Source: Streptomyces sp. L-9-10 (GTDB lineage Bacteria > Actinomycetota > Actinomycetes > Streptomycetales > Streptomycetaceae). Taken from it: a stretch of 64,000 nt of DNA. Under the pieces are notes generated by a model. That model did no database searches, had not been told where the DNA came from, and saw only the letters and a program-made list of their open reading frames with translations. Location: contig NZ_PHRF01000028.1 of the NCBI RefSeq assembly GCF_004151105.1, forward strand, positions 1 to 64,000, in the 5' to 3' direction. Made by a program: the position numbers and the translations under genes. Positions within the stretch are counted from its first letter, which is position 1; each line of letters starts with the position of its first letter. Positions 1 through 8,057 of this stretch are shown here, one piece after another.

Positions 1-171
1 GACCGCCGCCCATCTCTTCCTGACCGAGCAGCGGTCCTGCCCAAAAGTCCCTGCCAGGGCCTGACTCTCCACCAGGCCCTGGCACTCCTCCAACACCTGT
101 TAGCCACCTGGACCGGCACCTGCCCCACCTGTCGGCAACCCACCCCATGGCAGCCCTACGACACCACCTAA
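1..171 (+). other. Partial unidentified reading frame (tail only)
   Basis: The frame beginning at base 1 stays open to TAA at 169-171 and would end in a CPTCRQP segment, a single CxxC pair. A second plus frame, ending at TGA 62-64, also reads like protein (AAHLFLTEQRSCPK). The two frames together could be one coding sequence broken by a frameshift near base 45. The tail ends about 10 bases before the mobile element at 186, so a degraded transposase is conceivable, but no family could be recognised. The upstream part lies outside the window. Confidence 0.25.
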
Positions 172-185
172 CAAAGCCCTACTAG

Positions 186-400
186 GGTCTTTCGTTTGGA
201 TCAGGCCGGATCAGGGAGCGGGGTCTGGTGGAGGGGGTCCCTCCCGTGCCGTTCAGGCTACGGGGGAGGATCGCGAGGCGGAGGAGGGAGCCATGGCGGA
301 GCCCTGGTGACCGGCGACAACGCGGCGAGGCGCGGCCCGCCGCGGCAGCGGCTGATGTCACCGCGGGCACGCGAGCCCGGCATGATCCAAACGAGAGGCC
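186..400. mobile_element. MITE-like element with inverted ends and CTAG target duplication
   Basis: The left end GGTCTTTCGTTTGGATCA (186-203) and the right end TGATCCAAACGAGAGGCC (383-400) are inverted repeats matching at 16 of 18 positions. Both are flanked by CTAG (182-185 and 401-404), which fits a 4-bp target duplication of the type made by IS5-family elements. The ~215-bp interior has no transposase, so it would have to be moved in trans. The right CTAG supplies the TAG stop codon of the minus-strand sigma gene that begins there. The IS5 link is inferred from target size only. Confidence 0.7.
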
Positions 401-1300
401 CTAGGCGTCCCGCACCCACGGCCCCAGCTTCTCCGGGTTGCGGACCGCCCAGATCCGGGTGACGCGGCCGTCGGCGACATCGAACGCGGCCACGGTCATG
501 ACGGCGCCGGCACGCTCGGCCACCAGGCCCGGCACACCGTTGACCGAACGCTCCAGGAGTTCGAGCCCCGGAGCCTTGTCGGCGATGGCGACCATGTACT
601 GGGCGATGCGCGTACCGCCCTCGATCGGGTGCAGGACGGTACCGACCAGGCCGCCGCCGTCGGCGGTCATCACGGCGGCAGGGTCGAGAAGCTCGACGAG
701 GGCCGCGATGTCCCTGGTCTCCCACGCCTCTTTGACCTGTCGCACCACGTCGGCCTGCCCGGTCGCTGTCACCGGAGCCCGCTCGACGCGCACCCGCCGC
801 CGGGCGGAGGCCGCGAGCTGCTTGCAGGCCGCGGGGGTCCGGCCGAGGACGCCGGCGATCTCGGCGAAGGGGTACCGGAACACGTCGTGCAGGACGAACG
901 CCACCCGCTCGGCGGGTGTCATCGACTCCAGGACGACGAGGAAGGCCATGGTCACCGATTCGTCCAGGATCAGCTGGTCGGCGGGGTCGGTGCCAGGTCC
1001 GTGGTGCCACTCGGTGTGGTCGGGCAGCGGATCGGGCAACCACGCGCCGACATAGCGTTCACGCCGGGCCCGCGCCGAGCCGAGCACGTCCAGGCAGACG
1101 CGGCCGGTCACCGTCGTCAGCCAGGCGCCGGGGGACACGATCTCGTCCCGCCGGCTTCGTGGCAGCGCGTACCAGCGCGCGTAGGCCTCCTGTACGGCGT
1201 CCTCCGACTCGGCCAGTGAACCGAGCAACCGGTAGGCGACATTGATCAGTTGGCGCCGCTCGCCGGCCAGCGCGTCGGTGCTCGTCCCAGCCGTCCCCAT
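401..1300 (-). CDS. ECF41-type RNA polymerase sigma factor with SnoaL-like C-terminal domain
   Basis: A 299-residue ECF sigma factor. Region 2 lies at about 15-80 and region 4 at about 115-170. A C-terminal SnoaL-like domain from about 180 replaces the usual separate anti-sigma factor. ECF41 hallmarks are visible: WLPDP (87-91) between the sigma regions, DGGG (214-217) in the extension, and NPEKL (288-292) near the end. In this family the extension modulates sigma activity from within the same chain. ECF41 genes usually sit beside a COE-type enzyme gene (carboxymuconolactone decarboxylase, oxidoreductase or epimerase). Here the divergent neighbour is a small membrane protein instead. The stop codon TAG is formed by the CTAG target of the adjacent mobile element, so the original C-terminus may have been a little longer. 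Confidence 0.9.
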   Translation of the reverse strand: MGTAGTSTDALAGERRQLINVAYRLLGSLAESEDAVQEAYARWYALPRSRRDEIVSPGAWLTTVTGRVCLDVLGSARARRERYVGAWLPDPLPDHTEWHHGPGTDPADQLILDESVTMAFLVVLESMTPAERVAFVLHDVFRYPFAEIAGVLGRTPAACKQLAASARRRVRVERAPVTATGQADVVRQVKEAWETRDIAALVELLDPAAVMTADGGGLVGTVLHPIEGGTRIAQYMVAIADKAPGLELLERSVNGVPGLVAERAGAVMTVAAFDVADGRVTRIWAVRNPEKLGPWVRDA

Positions 1301-1401
1301 GCTCCCGACCGCCTCCTCGCCTTACCTTTCGCGGGCCCGCGTCGTCGGGCTGTTGAAACCCTACCGATCTACTGCCCCCGGGCGGAAAAGGGGACCGTGG
1401 C

Positions 1402-1764
1402 ATGGCAACTCAGGCGACGGCACAGCGCCGCTTGTCGTTTCTGCAGATCGCGATCACCCTGCAGACCTTGACCATCTTCCTTCAGGCGGTCTCCGCCGGA
1501 CTGCTGCTGACCTCGTCCTACGGAGAGACGCTGCACAGTGTCGGAGCCCGTGTGATGTACGGGGCGTCGATGCTGTACGTGCTCGCGGCGGTGCTGGCGT
1601 GGAAGCCGGGCGGCGGCTCGCCCCGGCCCGTCTGGCACGCGTCCGGCTTCCTTGTCCTCGCCTCGGTCCAGGTCGTGCTCGGCATCGCGGACGTACCGTC
1701 GGTTCATCTCCCCCTGGGCGTCCTGATGTTCGGACTGAGCGTGCTGGCGCTGGCGCGGCGCTGA
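1402..1764 (+). CDS. Small integral membrane protein, unknown function
   Basis: A 120-residue protein with about four hydrophobic segments (near 15-37, 48-66, 78-98 and 102-118) and a short basic N-terminus. It is transcribed divergently from the ECF41 sigma gene across about 100 bp, so co-regulation by that sigma factor is plausible but not shown. I saw no enzymatic motif and recognise no family. The start ATG was chosen because the frame is closed just upstream and the hydrophobic segments follow directly. Confidence 0.6.
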   Translation: MATQATAQRRLSFLQIAITLQTLTIFLQAVSAGLLLTSSYGETLHSVGARVMYGASMLYVLAAVLAWKPGGGSPRPVWHASGFLVLASVQVVLGIADVPSVHLPLGVLMFGLSVLALARR

Positions 1765-2469
1765 AGTCCTTTGCGGCCCGACGACAACGCCGCGGAAGTA
1801 GCGAGTTGTGACCACGGAATAGCCTTTTGGCCATGCCTTGCCGGATGGCGCAAAAAGAAATCGGGAATGTTCGGCCACCGCTGATCAGTTTGCCCCGGGT
1901 CCGGCCAGGTCGGCCGGGGCCGGGGCGTACCCGCACGTCGTGGCCGCCACGAGTCCGGGCCTCGGCGTCCGCGATCGAGGCCAAACGCCCAGATCCCTTG
2001 AGCAGTTGCGGGGAAACCTCCAGGGCGTTCCCCCACCGGCGACATCGAGGCGCGGTGTCGATTCCCTGGGGGCTGCCCGCGCGAGTGAGGCGGGCCGTGG
2101 GCCTGCCCACGGCCCGGATCGTTCTGTGAGGGCGGCGCTTTCACTTCTGGTCACTCCACTTGGACAAACGGGCCAGTGCATGGTTTCCGGCTGTTGACGT
2201 GACCTCACAGGGATGGTTTTACTCCCTGGCACGCCGTCAAGGACGGGGCGGCCCACGCGTCGCGGAGCTCCACGACGAGACGCAATAGTGTTCCTACTCG
2301 CATCGCCCGGGGCTTGCGCCCTGCCCTTTTCGCATCCTGACGGGGTGACCTGTTGCCCCACCAACATCCCGGTCGAACCACCGTCCCCTGGAACGCTCCC
2401 ATGGAAAGGAGGGAACTTTCGGATCCGCCGGGGACACGCCTCATGAATTCCCTCTCGAAGGAGTTTCCG
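1765..2469. other. Long intergenic region, no gene recognised
   Basis: About 700 bp between the membrane protein and the secreted protein. No frame here has convincing coding character. It contains a strong hairpin at 2091-2116 (separate entry). The last ~250 bp should hold the promoter of the secreted-protein gene, but no good -35/-10 pair could be assigned. Confidence 0.5.
2091..2116. terminator. Perfect 12-bp hairpin, possible terminator
   Basis: CGGGCCGTGGGC (2091-2102) and GCCCACGGCCCG (2105-2116) are perfectly complementary around two central bases. It lies about 330 bp after the nearest upstream stop and has no T-tract. Factor-independent hairpins without a U-tail are common in Streptomyces, but the distance makes the role uncertain. 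Confidence 0.45.
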
Positions 2470-3429
2470 TTGAGACGCCTGTTTCGCTACGCGCTCGGCG
2501 CGGCCCCACTCGCACTGCTCATCCCTTTCGGCGCGACGGCCAGCCCGGTCAGCGCCGGCTCGCCGGTCACCCAGTCCACCTCGATCGTCTTCGACCCCGG
2601 CCCCAAGAACCGGTGTTTCGGTGTCGTGGAGGAATTTCCGGACCTGCCCGCCGGGCCGCAGAGCACGTACTACGACACCTCCGGCTGTCGCGCCGTGGAC
2701 AATGAACTGCGTGCCGACGATTCCTGTTTCGGACGCTTTCCCTACACCGATTCGAACAACAGGAAAGCCTGTCCCGCGTGGGACTTCGTGACCGTGAACT
2801 GGAAGAGTGACCAGCGCACGAAGTACCCCGGCTACGACGGTCAGGTTTCGGGGAATTCCGGAACCCCGCTGAAGCTGGGGCTGGAGAACAACGCGCAGCA
2901 GGTGGGCGATTGCCTCCTCCGTGAGGTGGCGTTCTCCTACCACTATCCGTCGAGTTCGCTGCGCCGCCCGGCCCCGGGCCAGCACTACAACTTCGCGGAC
3001 GGACGGCTCAAGGTCTCCTACGACGCCTACGCCAAGCAGAGCGGCACCTTCGCCTGCGGGGAGAAGCGCGCCATCCTCACGACGGATCTCATCTACACGG
3101 ACGGCGACAGGAAGAATGTCATCTCCGTTGTCCACTTCAACCCCGGCAAATTCATGCAGCCGAACGCGGACGGCGTCTTCTGGAACAACGGCTGCCAGAA
3201 CAACACATGCCGCGTCACGGTGCAAGGGCAGGAGATCGCGGCCGGAACCACCAGCCGGGTCTCGGTCGACTTCACCGCACTCGCCGAGAAGTACCGTGCG
3301 TACCTGGGCGGCTCCGCCGTTCCGGCGGAATCCAAGGTGATAGCTGTCCAGATGGTCAACAGCACCACGGGAGCCGACCTGCGGACCGAGGTGTCCAACG
3401 CTTCGGTCACACTCGAACCTCCTGCGTGA
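2470..3429 (+). CDS. Secreted protein of unknown function
   Basis: A 319-residue protein with a clear Sec signal peptide (MRRLFRY, then a hydrophobic stretch, cleavage near TASPVSA). The mature part has many cysteines (for example CFGVV, DTSGCR, DSCFGRF, KACPAW, GDCLL, NGCQNN), suggesting an extracellular disulfide-bonded fold rich in beta strand. The TTG at 2470 was preferred because GAAGGAG (2457-2463) precedes it at ideal spacing and a typical signal peptide follows. An in-frame ATG at 2443 has no ribosome-binding site. No catalytic motif or named family was recognised. A strong hairpin follows at 3469. Confidence 0.7.
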   Translation: MRRLFRYALGAAPLALLIPFGATASPVSAGSPVTQSTSIVFDPGPKNRCFGVVEEFPDLPAGPQSTYYDTSGCRAVDNELRADDSCFGRFPYTDSNNRKACPAWDFVTVNWKSDQRTKYPGYDGQVSGNSGTPLKLGLENNAQQVGDCLLREVAFSYHYPSSSLRRPAPGQHYNFADGRLKVSYDAYAKQSGTFACGEKRAILTTDLIYTDGDRKNVISVVHFNPGKFMQPNADGVFWNNGCQNNTCRVTVQGQEIAAGTTSRVSVDFTALAEKYRAYLGGSAVPAESKVIAVQMVNSTTGADLRTEVSNASVTLEPPA

Positions 3430-3468
3430 CGATCCGGCGACGGATCCGACAGGTCCGCCGCAGCCAGG

Positions 3469-3498
3469 CCCCCACCCCGTCCCGACACGGGGTGGGGG
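3469..3498. terminator. Bidirectional hairpin terminator
   Basis: CCCCCACCCCGT (3469-3480) pairs perfectly with ACGGGGTGGGGG (3487-3498) around a 6-nt loop. It lies between the convergent ends of the secreted protein (3429) and the ligase gene (3580), so it can end transcripts from both sides. Confidence 0.8.
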
Positions 3499-3579
3499 AC
3501 TCTGGAGATCTTGGAATGTCCCGTTCCGTCGTGACGACCTGCGTGTTCCCGCGCTGTCGCGTTGGGTTGGCCCGACCTT

Positions 3580-5286
3580 TCAGCCCGCGACGTTCTCCTG
3601 GGCAAGCTTGGTCTCGATGTCCTCCCGCAGGGACTTCTTCGAAACCTTGCCCACGTTGGACAGTGGCAGGCCGACCCTTACCTCGACACGTTCCGGCAGC
3701 TTGTACTTGGCCAGGCCCTGCGCCAACAGGAACTCGCCCAGCGACCCCACGGTCGGCGGCTCTCCGCCGGGGACGAGGACGAGGTAGGCGCATCCGCGCT
3801 CTCCCAGGACCGTGTCCGGCATGGCCACCAGGGCGGCCTGGGAAATGGCGGGGTGACGCATGATCAGTTCCTCGACCTCGTCGGCATGGATCTTCTCCAC
3901 CCCGCGGTTGATCACGTCCTTGATGCGGCCGTCGATCGAGTAGCAGGTCAGGCCGTCGATGACGTGCCGCCTGGCGAGGTCGCCCGTGCGGTAGAAACCG
4001 TCCGCGGTGAACGCCTGGGCGTTGTGCCGTTCCGCGCGGTAGTAGCCGCGGATCGTGTAGGGGCCGCGGACGCACAGTTCGCCGATCTCGCCGGGTGGCA
4101 CCTCCGTGTCCTGGCCGGGCCGCAGGATACGGATCTCGTCGTCGGGGGAGAGCGGCTCGCCCACCGTGTGGTGCCGCACTCGTTCACCGGCGTGCGCGGG
4201 CGTGACGAGGAACATCCCTTCGGCCATGCCGAACTTCTGCCGCACCGTGATGCCCAGCTCGTCCCGCAGGCGCTCGGCCACTTCCTCGGCCAGCTTCTGT
4301 CCGCCGACGATGAAGTCCTTGATGGAGGACAGGTCGGTCTTCCGTCCGCGTGGATCGTCGAGCAGCCGGATCGCCAGGGCGGGCGGCACCAGGGGGATCA
4401 CGTCCGGGCGGGTTGCCTCGATCAGGTCGAGCAGCGCGCCCACGTCCGCCGAGGGGGCCAGGGCCAGCGTGGCGCCGCTGAGCAGCGCGGGCTGGAGGGC
4501 CAGGGCGACTCCCGCGTTGTGCATGATCGGGAGCGGATACAGAACCACGGTTCCCTCGCCCCAGCCCAGTGTCCGGGCCCAGACGCGGGCGTTGTAGGCG
4601 TATTCCTCGTGCAGCCGGGGCGCGATCTTGGGCAGGCCGGTGGTGCCTCCGGAGAGCTGGAAGACGGCGATCCGGCGAGGGTCGCAGCGGTGGTACGGCA
4701 GGGCCTCGAAGCCGGCAGTGGCCCCGGACGCGAGCAGTTCCTCGTACGCCACGAAGCCGGATGTCCGGCCGCGGGCCACGACGACGTCCTCGATGACGCC
4801 ACTGGCGACGAGCGCACGCGCGTTCTCGGGCAGCTGCCCGCGCCCGAAGTCGGCCTGCAGAACGAGGCCACGGGCGCCGATGTGCCGGGCCAGCACACTG
4901 ATCTCCCGGACGCCGTGCTGTGGCAGGGTGCACACCGGCCGCACCCCTGCCAGCAGGCAGCCCAGATAGGACACAACGGTCTCGGCGACGTTGCCCATCT
5001 GGAACATCACGGCGTCCCCGGGCCGCAGGCTCGTCGACTTCAGCAGCCCGGCGGCGAACCGCTGGGCTTCGTCGAAGAGTTCCTGGTAGCTCCGACTTCC
5101 CTCGGGAGTGATCAACGCCGTACGTCCGGCATGAGCGGACGCGGCGGACATCAGTTCCGCCGGCAGGGACCGGCCGGACCAGAGACCGGCCGCCCGGTAA
5201 CGGGCCTCGACCTCTGCCGGGTACGGAACGAGTCCGGGCTCGTCGACTTCGCCGCCGGGGAACGTGCGCGCCGTTGTTTTCGCCAT
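3580..5286 (-). CDS. Aryl-acid adenylating ligase (2,3-dihydroxybenzoate-AMP/acyl-CoA ligase family)
   Basis: A 568-residue ANL-superfamily enzyme that activates a carboxylic acid as its adenylate, normally followed by thioester formation. Adenylation motifs are intact: LSGGTTGLPK (A3), FGMAEG (A5), YRTGDLAR (A7), GRIKDVINRG (A8), and the catalytic lysine in NVGKVSKKSL near the C-terminus. The LYPLPIMHN segment corresponds to the His-Asn site that contacts the aryl acid in EntE/DhbE-type ligases, so an aromatic acid is the likely substrate. No carrier-protein or siderophore gene is nearby, so a catabolic aryl-CoA ligase is likelier than siderophore synthesis. ATG 5286 was chosen. A GGAGGAAG sits 19 nt upstream, and a TTG at 5297 (four codons earlier) is an alternative. 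A putative operator lies at 5340-5355. Confidence 0.85.
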   Translation of the reverse strand: MAKTTARTFPGGEVDEPGLVPYPAEVEARYRAAGLWSGRSLPAELMSAASAHAGRTALITPEGSRSYQELFDEAQRFAAGLLKSTSLRPGDAVMFQMGNVAETVVSYLGCLLAGVRPVCTLPQHGVREISVLARHIGARGLVLQADFGRGQLPENARALVASGVIEDVVVARGRTSGFVAYEELLASGATAGFEALPYHRCDPRRIAVFQLSGGTTGLPKIAPRLHEEYAYNARVWARTLGWGEGTVVLYPLPIMHNAGVALALQPALLSGATLALAPSADVGALLDLIEATRPDVIPLVPPALAIRLLDDPRGRKTDLSSIKDFIVGGQKLAEEVAERLRDELGITVRQKFGMAEGMFLVTPAHAGERVRHHTVGEPLSPDDEIRILRPGQDTEVPPGEIGELCVRGPYTIRGYYRAERHNAQAFTADGFYRTGDLARRHVIDGLTCYSIDGRIKDVINRGVEKIHADEVEELIMRHPAISQAALVAMPDTVLGERGCAYLVLVPGGEPPTVGSLGEFLLAQGLAKYKLPERVEVRVGLPLSNVGKVSKKSLREDIETKLAQENVAG

Positions 5287-5339
5287 GCTTCGCAATCTAA
5301 CGACACTTCCTCCGAAGTTCCACCCCGGGTGTCGAAGTT

Positions 5340-5355
5340 TTGACGGCGGCGTCAC
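5340..5355. promoter_or_regulatory. Putative TetR operator, copy 1
   Basis: TTGACG-GCGG-CGTCAC is one of three 16-bp palindromes of form TYGACG-N4-YGTCRM in this catabolic locus. Read on the minus strand it is preceded by ACATG and followed by AAAACTT, much like the copy at 8006. It lies 53 bp upstream of the ligase start and in the shared region with the divergent dehydrogenase gene. The two TetR paralogues at 7105 and 11133 are the obvious candidate binders (inference). Confidence 0.55.
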
Positions 5356-5409
5356 ATGTGGACTGGTGCGCCTCCTTGGAAGGATGACGCGAGGCGACTC
5401 GACTTGGTC

Positions 5410-5459
5410 GTCGATATTTCGACATCGAGGTTGACCGAGGTTGTGTGCCGGGTTCATTG
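5410..5459 (+). promoter_or_regulatory. Putative promoter of the aldehyde dehydrogenase gene with adjacent dyad
   Basis: A dyad GTCGA-TATT-TCGAC (5410-5423) lies directly upstream of TTGACC (5431-5436), a good -35. TCATTG (5454-5459) is a weak -10 at 17-bp spacing. The dyad uses the same TCGAC half-site as the locus palindromes with different spacing, so it may be an additional regulator site. Confidence 0.4.
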
Positions 5460-5534
5460 TGGGAGGCGAGTCGTCTCGGCGGGCATTGATGGGATGTCGT
5501 GCTCCCGAGGCGTATGACCAGCGAGGAGACGTTC

Positions 5535-7004
5535 ATGTCCAGCACTCTCTTCGCGCCCTCCGGCGCGTGGAACGGCAAGATCTACAGCAATGGGTGGAAG
5601 GAGCCGGGGCTCGGGACCGAGCCGGTGACCGAGAAGGCCACGGGCGCAGTCCTGGGCCACACCGGGCTTGCCTCGGTGGACGATGTCGCGGCCGCCGCGG
5701 CCGCTGCCAGGGAGGCGCAGGCGGCCTGGGCCCAGGTGCCCGCCCCTGAGCGCGGAGACGTCCTGCGGAGGTTCTCGGAACTCCTCCTGGAGCACGCCGA
5801 CGAGATCGCCGAGCAGCTTATGCGCGAGACCGGTGCCATCCGCCTCAAAGGGGAGTGGGAGGCGCGCATGACCGCCCGCGAGATCCTTGAGGCCGCCGCA
5901 CTCGGCAGTCAGCCGCAGGGCATCCTGGCGGCCAGTGCGGAACCGGGACGCCGCAGTGTCGCCCGCCGGATTCCGATCGGTGTCGTCGGCGTCATCACGC
6001 CATGGAACTCGCCCCTTCTGCTGGCTGCCCGCGCCGTGGGCCCCGCGCTGGTGATGGGGAACGCCGTTCTTCTCAAGCCCGACGTCCAGTCGCCGGTGTC
6101 CGGTGGTGTCGTCTTCGCGCGGCTACTGGAGGAGGCGGGACTTCCCCCGGGGCTGCTGCATGTCCTGCCCGGCGCGATCGAGACCGGCCAGGCCCTGGTC
6201 AAGGACCCGGCGGTGGACATGGTGAGCTTCACGGGTTCGACCCGCGCGGGCCGGGAGATCGGCTCCGTGGCGGGCGGCCTGCTCAAGCGGGTGTCCCTGG
6301 AGCTCGGGGGCAACAATCCCTACGTCGTGCTGGATGACGCCGATGTCGAAGCGGCGGCCGGCGCCGGGGCCTGGGGCTCCTTCTTCCACCAGGGGCAGAT
6401 CTGCCTCACCGCCGGACGTCACCTCGTGCATGAACGGGTCGCGGATGCCTACACCGAGGCGCTGGTCGGAAAGGCCAAGGCGTTGGTGGTCGGTGACCCG
6501 ATGACCGAGGGTGTGACGGTGGGGCCGATCGTCAACGAGCGTCAGGCGGCGCGCGTCGAGCGGATTGTCGGCGACTCTCTTTCCCGGGGAGCGCGAGCTC
6601 TTGTGGGCGGCTCCCGTGACGGGCTCTTCTTCGAACCGACCGTACTGACCGATGTCGCACCGGGCATGCCGGCCTTCGACGAGGAGATCTTCGGCCCGGT
6701 CGCGGCCATCACCACGTTCAGCACCGACGCGGAGGCCGTCGCCCTGGCCAATCGGACAAGCTACGGACTGGTGGCGGCGGTCGTCTCGGCGGACCAGGCC
6801 CGTGCTCAGCGGATCGCGGACCAGCTGCGTTCCGGGGTCGTCCACATCAATGACCAGACCGTGCTTCACGAGGTGTACGGGCCGATCGGTGGCATCGGCG
6901 CGTCCGGCAACGGCTTCAACCACAGCACGCACACCAACGCCGACCAGTTCTCCGAATGGCAGTGGGTCACCAGCCGCGCCGAGATCCCCGCGTACCCGTT
7001 CTGA
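5535..7004 (+). CDS. NAD(P)-dependent aldehyde dehydrogenase, benzaldehyde dehydrogenase type
   Basis: A 489-residue ALDH-superfamily enzyme oxidising an aldehyde to its acid. Visible active-site elements are PWN with Asn158, the general base Glu256 in LELGG, and the nucleophile Cys290 in GQICLTAG, with FTGST in the cofactor-binding half (232-236). The overall pattern, including LELGGNNP, resembles aromatic aldehyde dehydrogenases such as XylC. ATG 5535 was chosen over upstream ATGs because GAGGAG lies at 5524-5529 with suitable spacing. It is divergent from the aryl-acid ligase. An aldehyde-to-acid-to-thioester sequence across the two genes is a natural reading (inference). Confidence 0.88.
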   Translation: MSSTLFAPSGAWNGKIYSNGWKEPGLGTEPVTEKATGAVLGHTGLASVDDVAAAAAAAREAQAAWAQVPAPERGDVLRRFSELLLEHADEIAEQLMRETGAIRLKGEWEARMTAREILEAAALGSQPQGILAASAEPGRRSVARRIPIGVVGVITPWNSPLLLAARAVGPALVMGNAVLLKPDVQSPVSGGVVFARLLEEAGLPPGLLHVLPGAIETGQALVKDPAVDMVSFTGSTRAGREIGSVAGGLLKRVSLELGGNNPYVVLDDADVEAAAGAGAWGSFFHQGQICLTAGRHLVHERVADAYTEALVGKAKALVVGDPMTEGVTVGPIVNERQAARVERIVGDSLSRGARALVGGSRDGLFFEPTVLTDVAPGMPAFDEEIFGPVAAITTFSTDAEAVALANRTSYGLVAAVVSADQARAQRIADQLRSGVVHINDQTVLHEVYGPIGGIGASGNGFNHSTHTNADQFSEWQWVTSRAEIPAYPF

Positions 7005-7067
7005 AAGCACCGCCCCGGGGCCTCGCGGCGGCGCCCGCCGTCCTGATTCGTCGCGAGCGTAAATTTA

Positions 7068-7097
7068 TCGACATGTCAGCCTGGTTTCGACTAGGAT
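7068..7097 (+). promoter_or_regulatory. Leaderless promoter of the first TetR gene
   Basis: TCGACA (7068-7073) and TAGGAT (7092-7097) form a near-consensus -35/-10 pair with 18-bp spacing. The ATG at 7105 begins 7 nt after the -10 hexamer, where transcription should start, so the mRNA is probably leaderless. The -35 overlaps an 8-bp palindrome, GACATGTC, which could be an autoregulatory site. Confidence 0.55.
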
Positions 7098-7104
7098 CAG
7101 AGGC

Positions 7105-7872
7105 ATGGCCGGTACATCACGGGAACGGGATACGGGCCCTGTCGCGGCGGCCGAGGAGCCGGCCGCGAAGGGTGCGGAAGCCTCGCGCCGCAGTACGGCC
7201 CGGCGGACGCTGGTCACCCGTGACCTGCTGGAGAAGGCGACGCTCCTCTTCGCGGAGAAGGGGTACGAGGCGACCACTCTCCAGGATGTCGCCGCCGCCG
7301 TCGGCGTCTCGCGTACCGCCCTTTATCACTACGTGACCAGCAAAGAAGATCTGCTCGCGATGCTGGTCGAGCAGATGAGCCTCGGGCTGGCCGAGGCTCT
7401 GGCGGTGCTGCGGGCTCGTACGGACCTGACCGCCGAGGGGAAGCTGCGTGAGCTGACCGACATGCTCGTGCGGCAGCGGGCGGAATCCCCGCACCAGTTC
7501 CGGGTCCACGACCAGACCGAGTCGGTGCTGCCGGATCCGCTGCGTTCTCGGCACCGCCAAGCGCGACGCGATGTGCTGGCCGCGCTCTCCGGTGTGATCG
7601 AAGAAGGCATCGAGGGAGGGGAGTTCAGGCCCCTCGATCCCAGGGTCGCGGCGTTCAGCGTCCTGGGGATGTGCAACTGGGTGGCCTGGTGGTACCACCC
7701 CGGCCCGGACTACGACATCGATTCCATGGCCCGTCAGATCAGTCAGTCCGCCGTCGACATGGTCGCCGACGTCGACGCGCCGCGAGGGCGGGCGGATTCC
7801 GCGCGCTCCGCCCTGGCCGCGGCGCGGTCGAGCCTCGACGCGCTGGAGCGCCTGCTTCCCTCGGAGAGCTGA
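7105..7872 (+). CDS. TetR/AcrR-family transcriptional regulator (paralogue 1)
   Basis: A 255-residue TetR-type repressor. The N-terminal helix-turn-helix spans about residues 38-84 (DLLEKATLLF to SRTALYHYV). It is preceded by a ~35-residue alanine- and charge-rich tail. The ligand-binding half contains CNWVAWWYHPGPDYD, which recurs almost unchanged in the second TetR of this locus (11133-11846), so the two arose by duplication. Its position between the dehydrogenase and the maleate isomerase suggests local control, with an aromatic acid or its CoA thioester as a possible inducer (inference). Confidence 0.88.
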   Translation: MAGTSRERDTGPVAAAEEPAAKGAEASRRSTARRTLVTRDLLEKATLLFAEKGYEATTLQDVAAAVGVSRTALYHYVTSKEDLLAMLVEQMSLGLAEALAVLRARTDLTAEGKLRELTDMLVRQRAESPHQFRVHDQTESVLPDPLRSRHRQARRDVLAALSGVIEEGIEGGEFRPLDPRVAAFSVLGMCNWVAWWYHPGPDYDIDSMARQISQSAVDMVADVDAPRGRADSARSALAAARSSLDALERLLPSES

Positions 7873-7997
7873 CCTCTCTTCCCGCCTCGACTCGGTCCCT
7901 CCGCCATGCCTCGTCTCTCGACGTGAGTGGGTGCCGTGCGGCGGCGCTCACCCCCGCATGCCCGTCCTGCCGGGCCGCCGGTGTGGGCGGTCGGCTC

Positions 7998-8026
7998 TTG
8001 ACATGTTGACGTCGGCGTCGAAAAAT
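7998..8026 (+). promoter_or_regulatory. Promoter and putative TetR operator (copy 2) of the isomerase operon
   Basis: TTGACA (7998-8003) is a consensus -35. The perfect palindrome TTGACG-TCGG-CGTCGA (8006-8021) lies immediately downstream, between it and the A-rich stretch at 8021-8026 where a weak -10 would fall. This is the most symmetrical of the three TYGACG-N4-YGTCRM sites. Occupancy would block RNA polymerase. Confidence 0.6.
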
Positions 8027-8057
8027 AGTCATCAGAGTCAACTGGAGGGAATGTCCC

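Noticed and set aside
1765-2469. Possible extra gene in the 700-bp gap
   Set aside because: Open frames exist on both strands but none shows a ribosome-binding site, domain or normal composition; most overlap each other.
3580-5286. Siderophore biosynthesis (2,3-dihydroxybenzoate) cluster
   Set aside because: The ligase resembles EntE, but no NRPS, isochorismate or carrier-protein genes accompany it; neighbours are catabolic.
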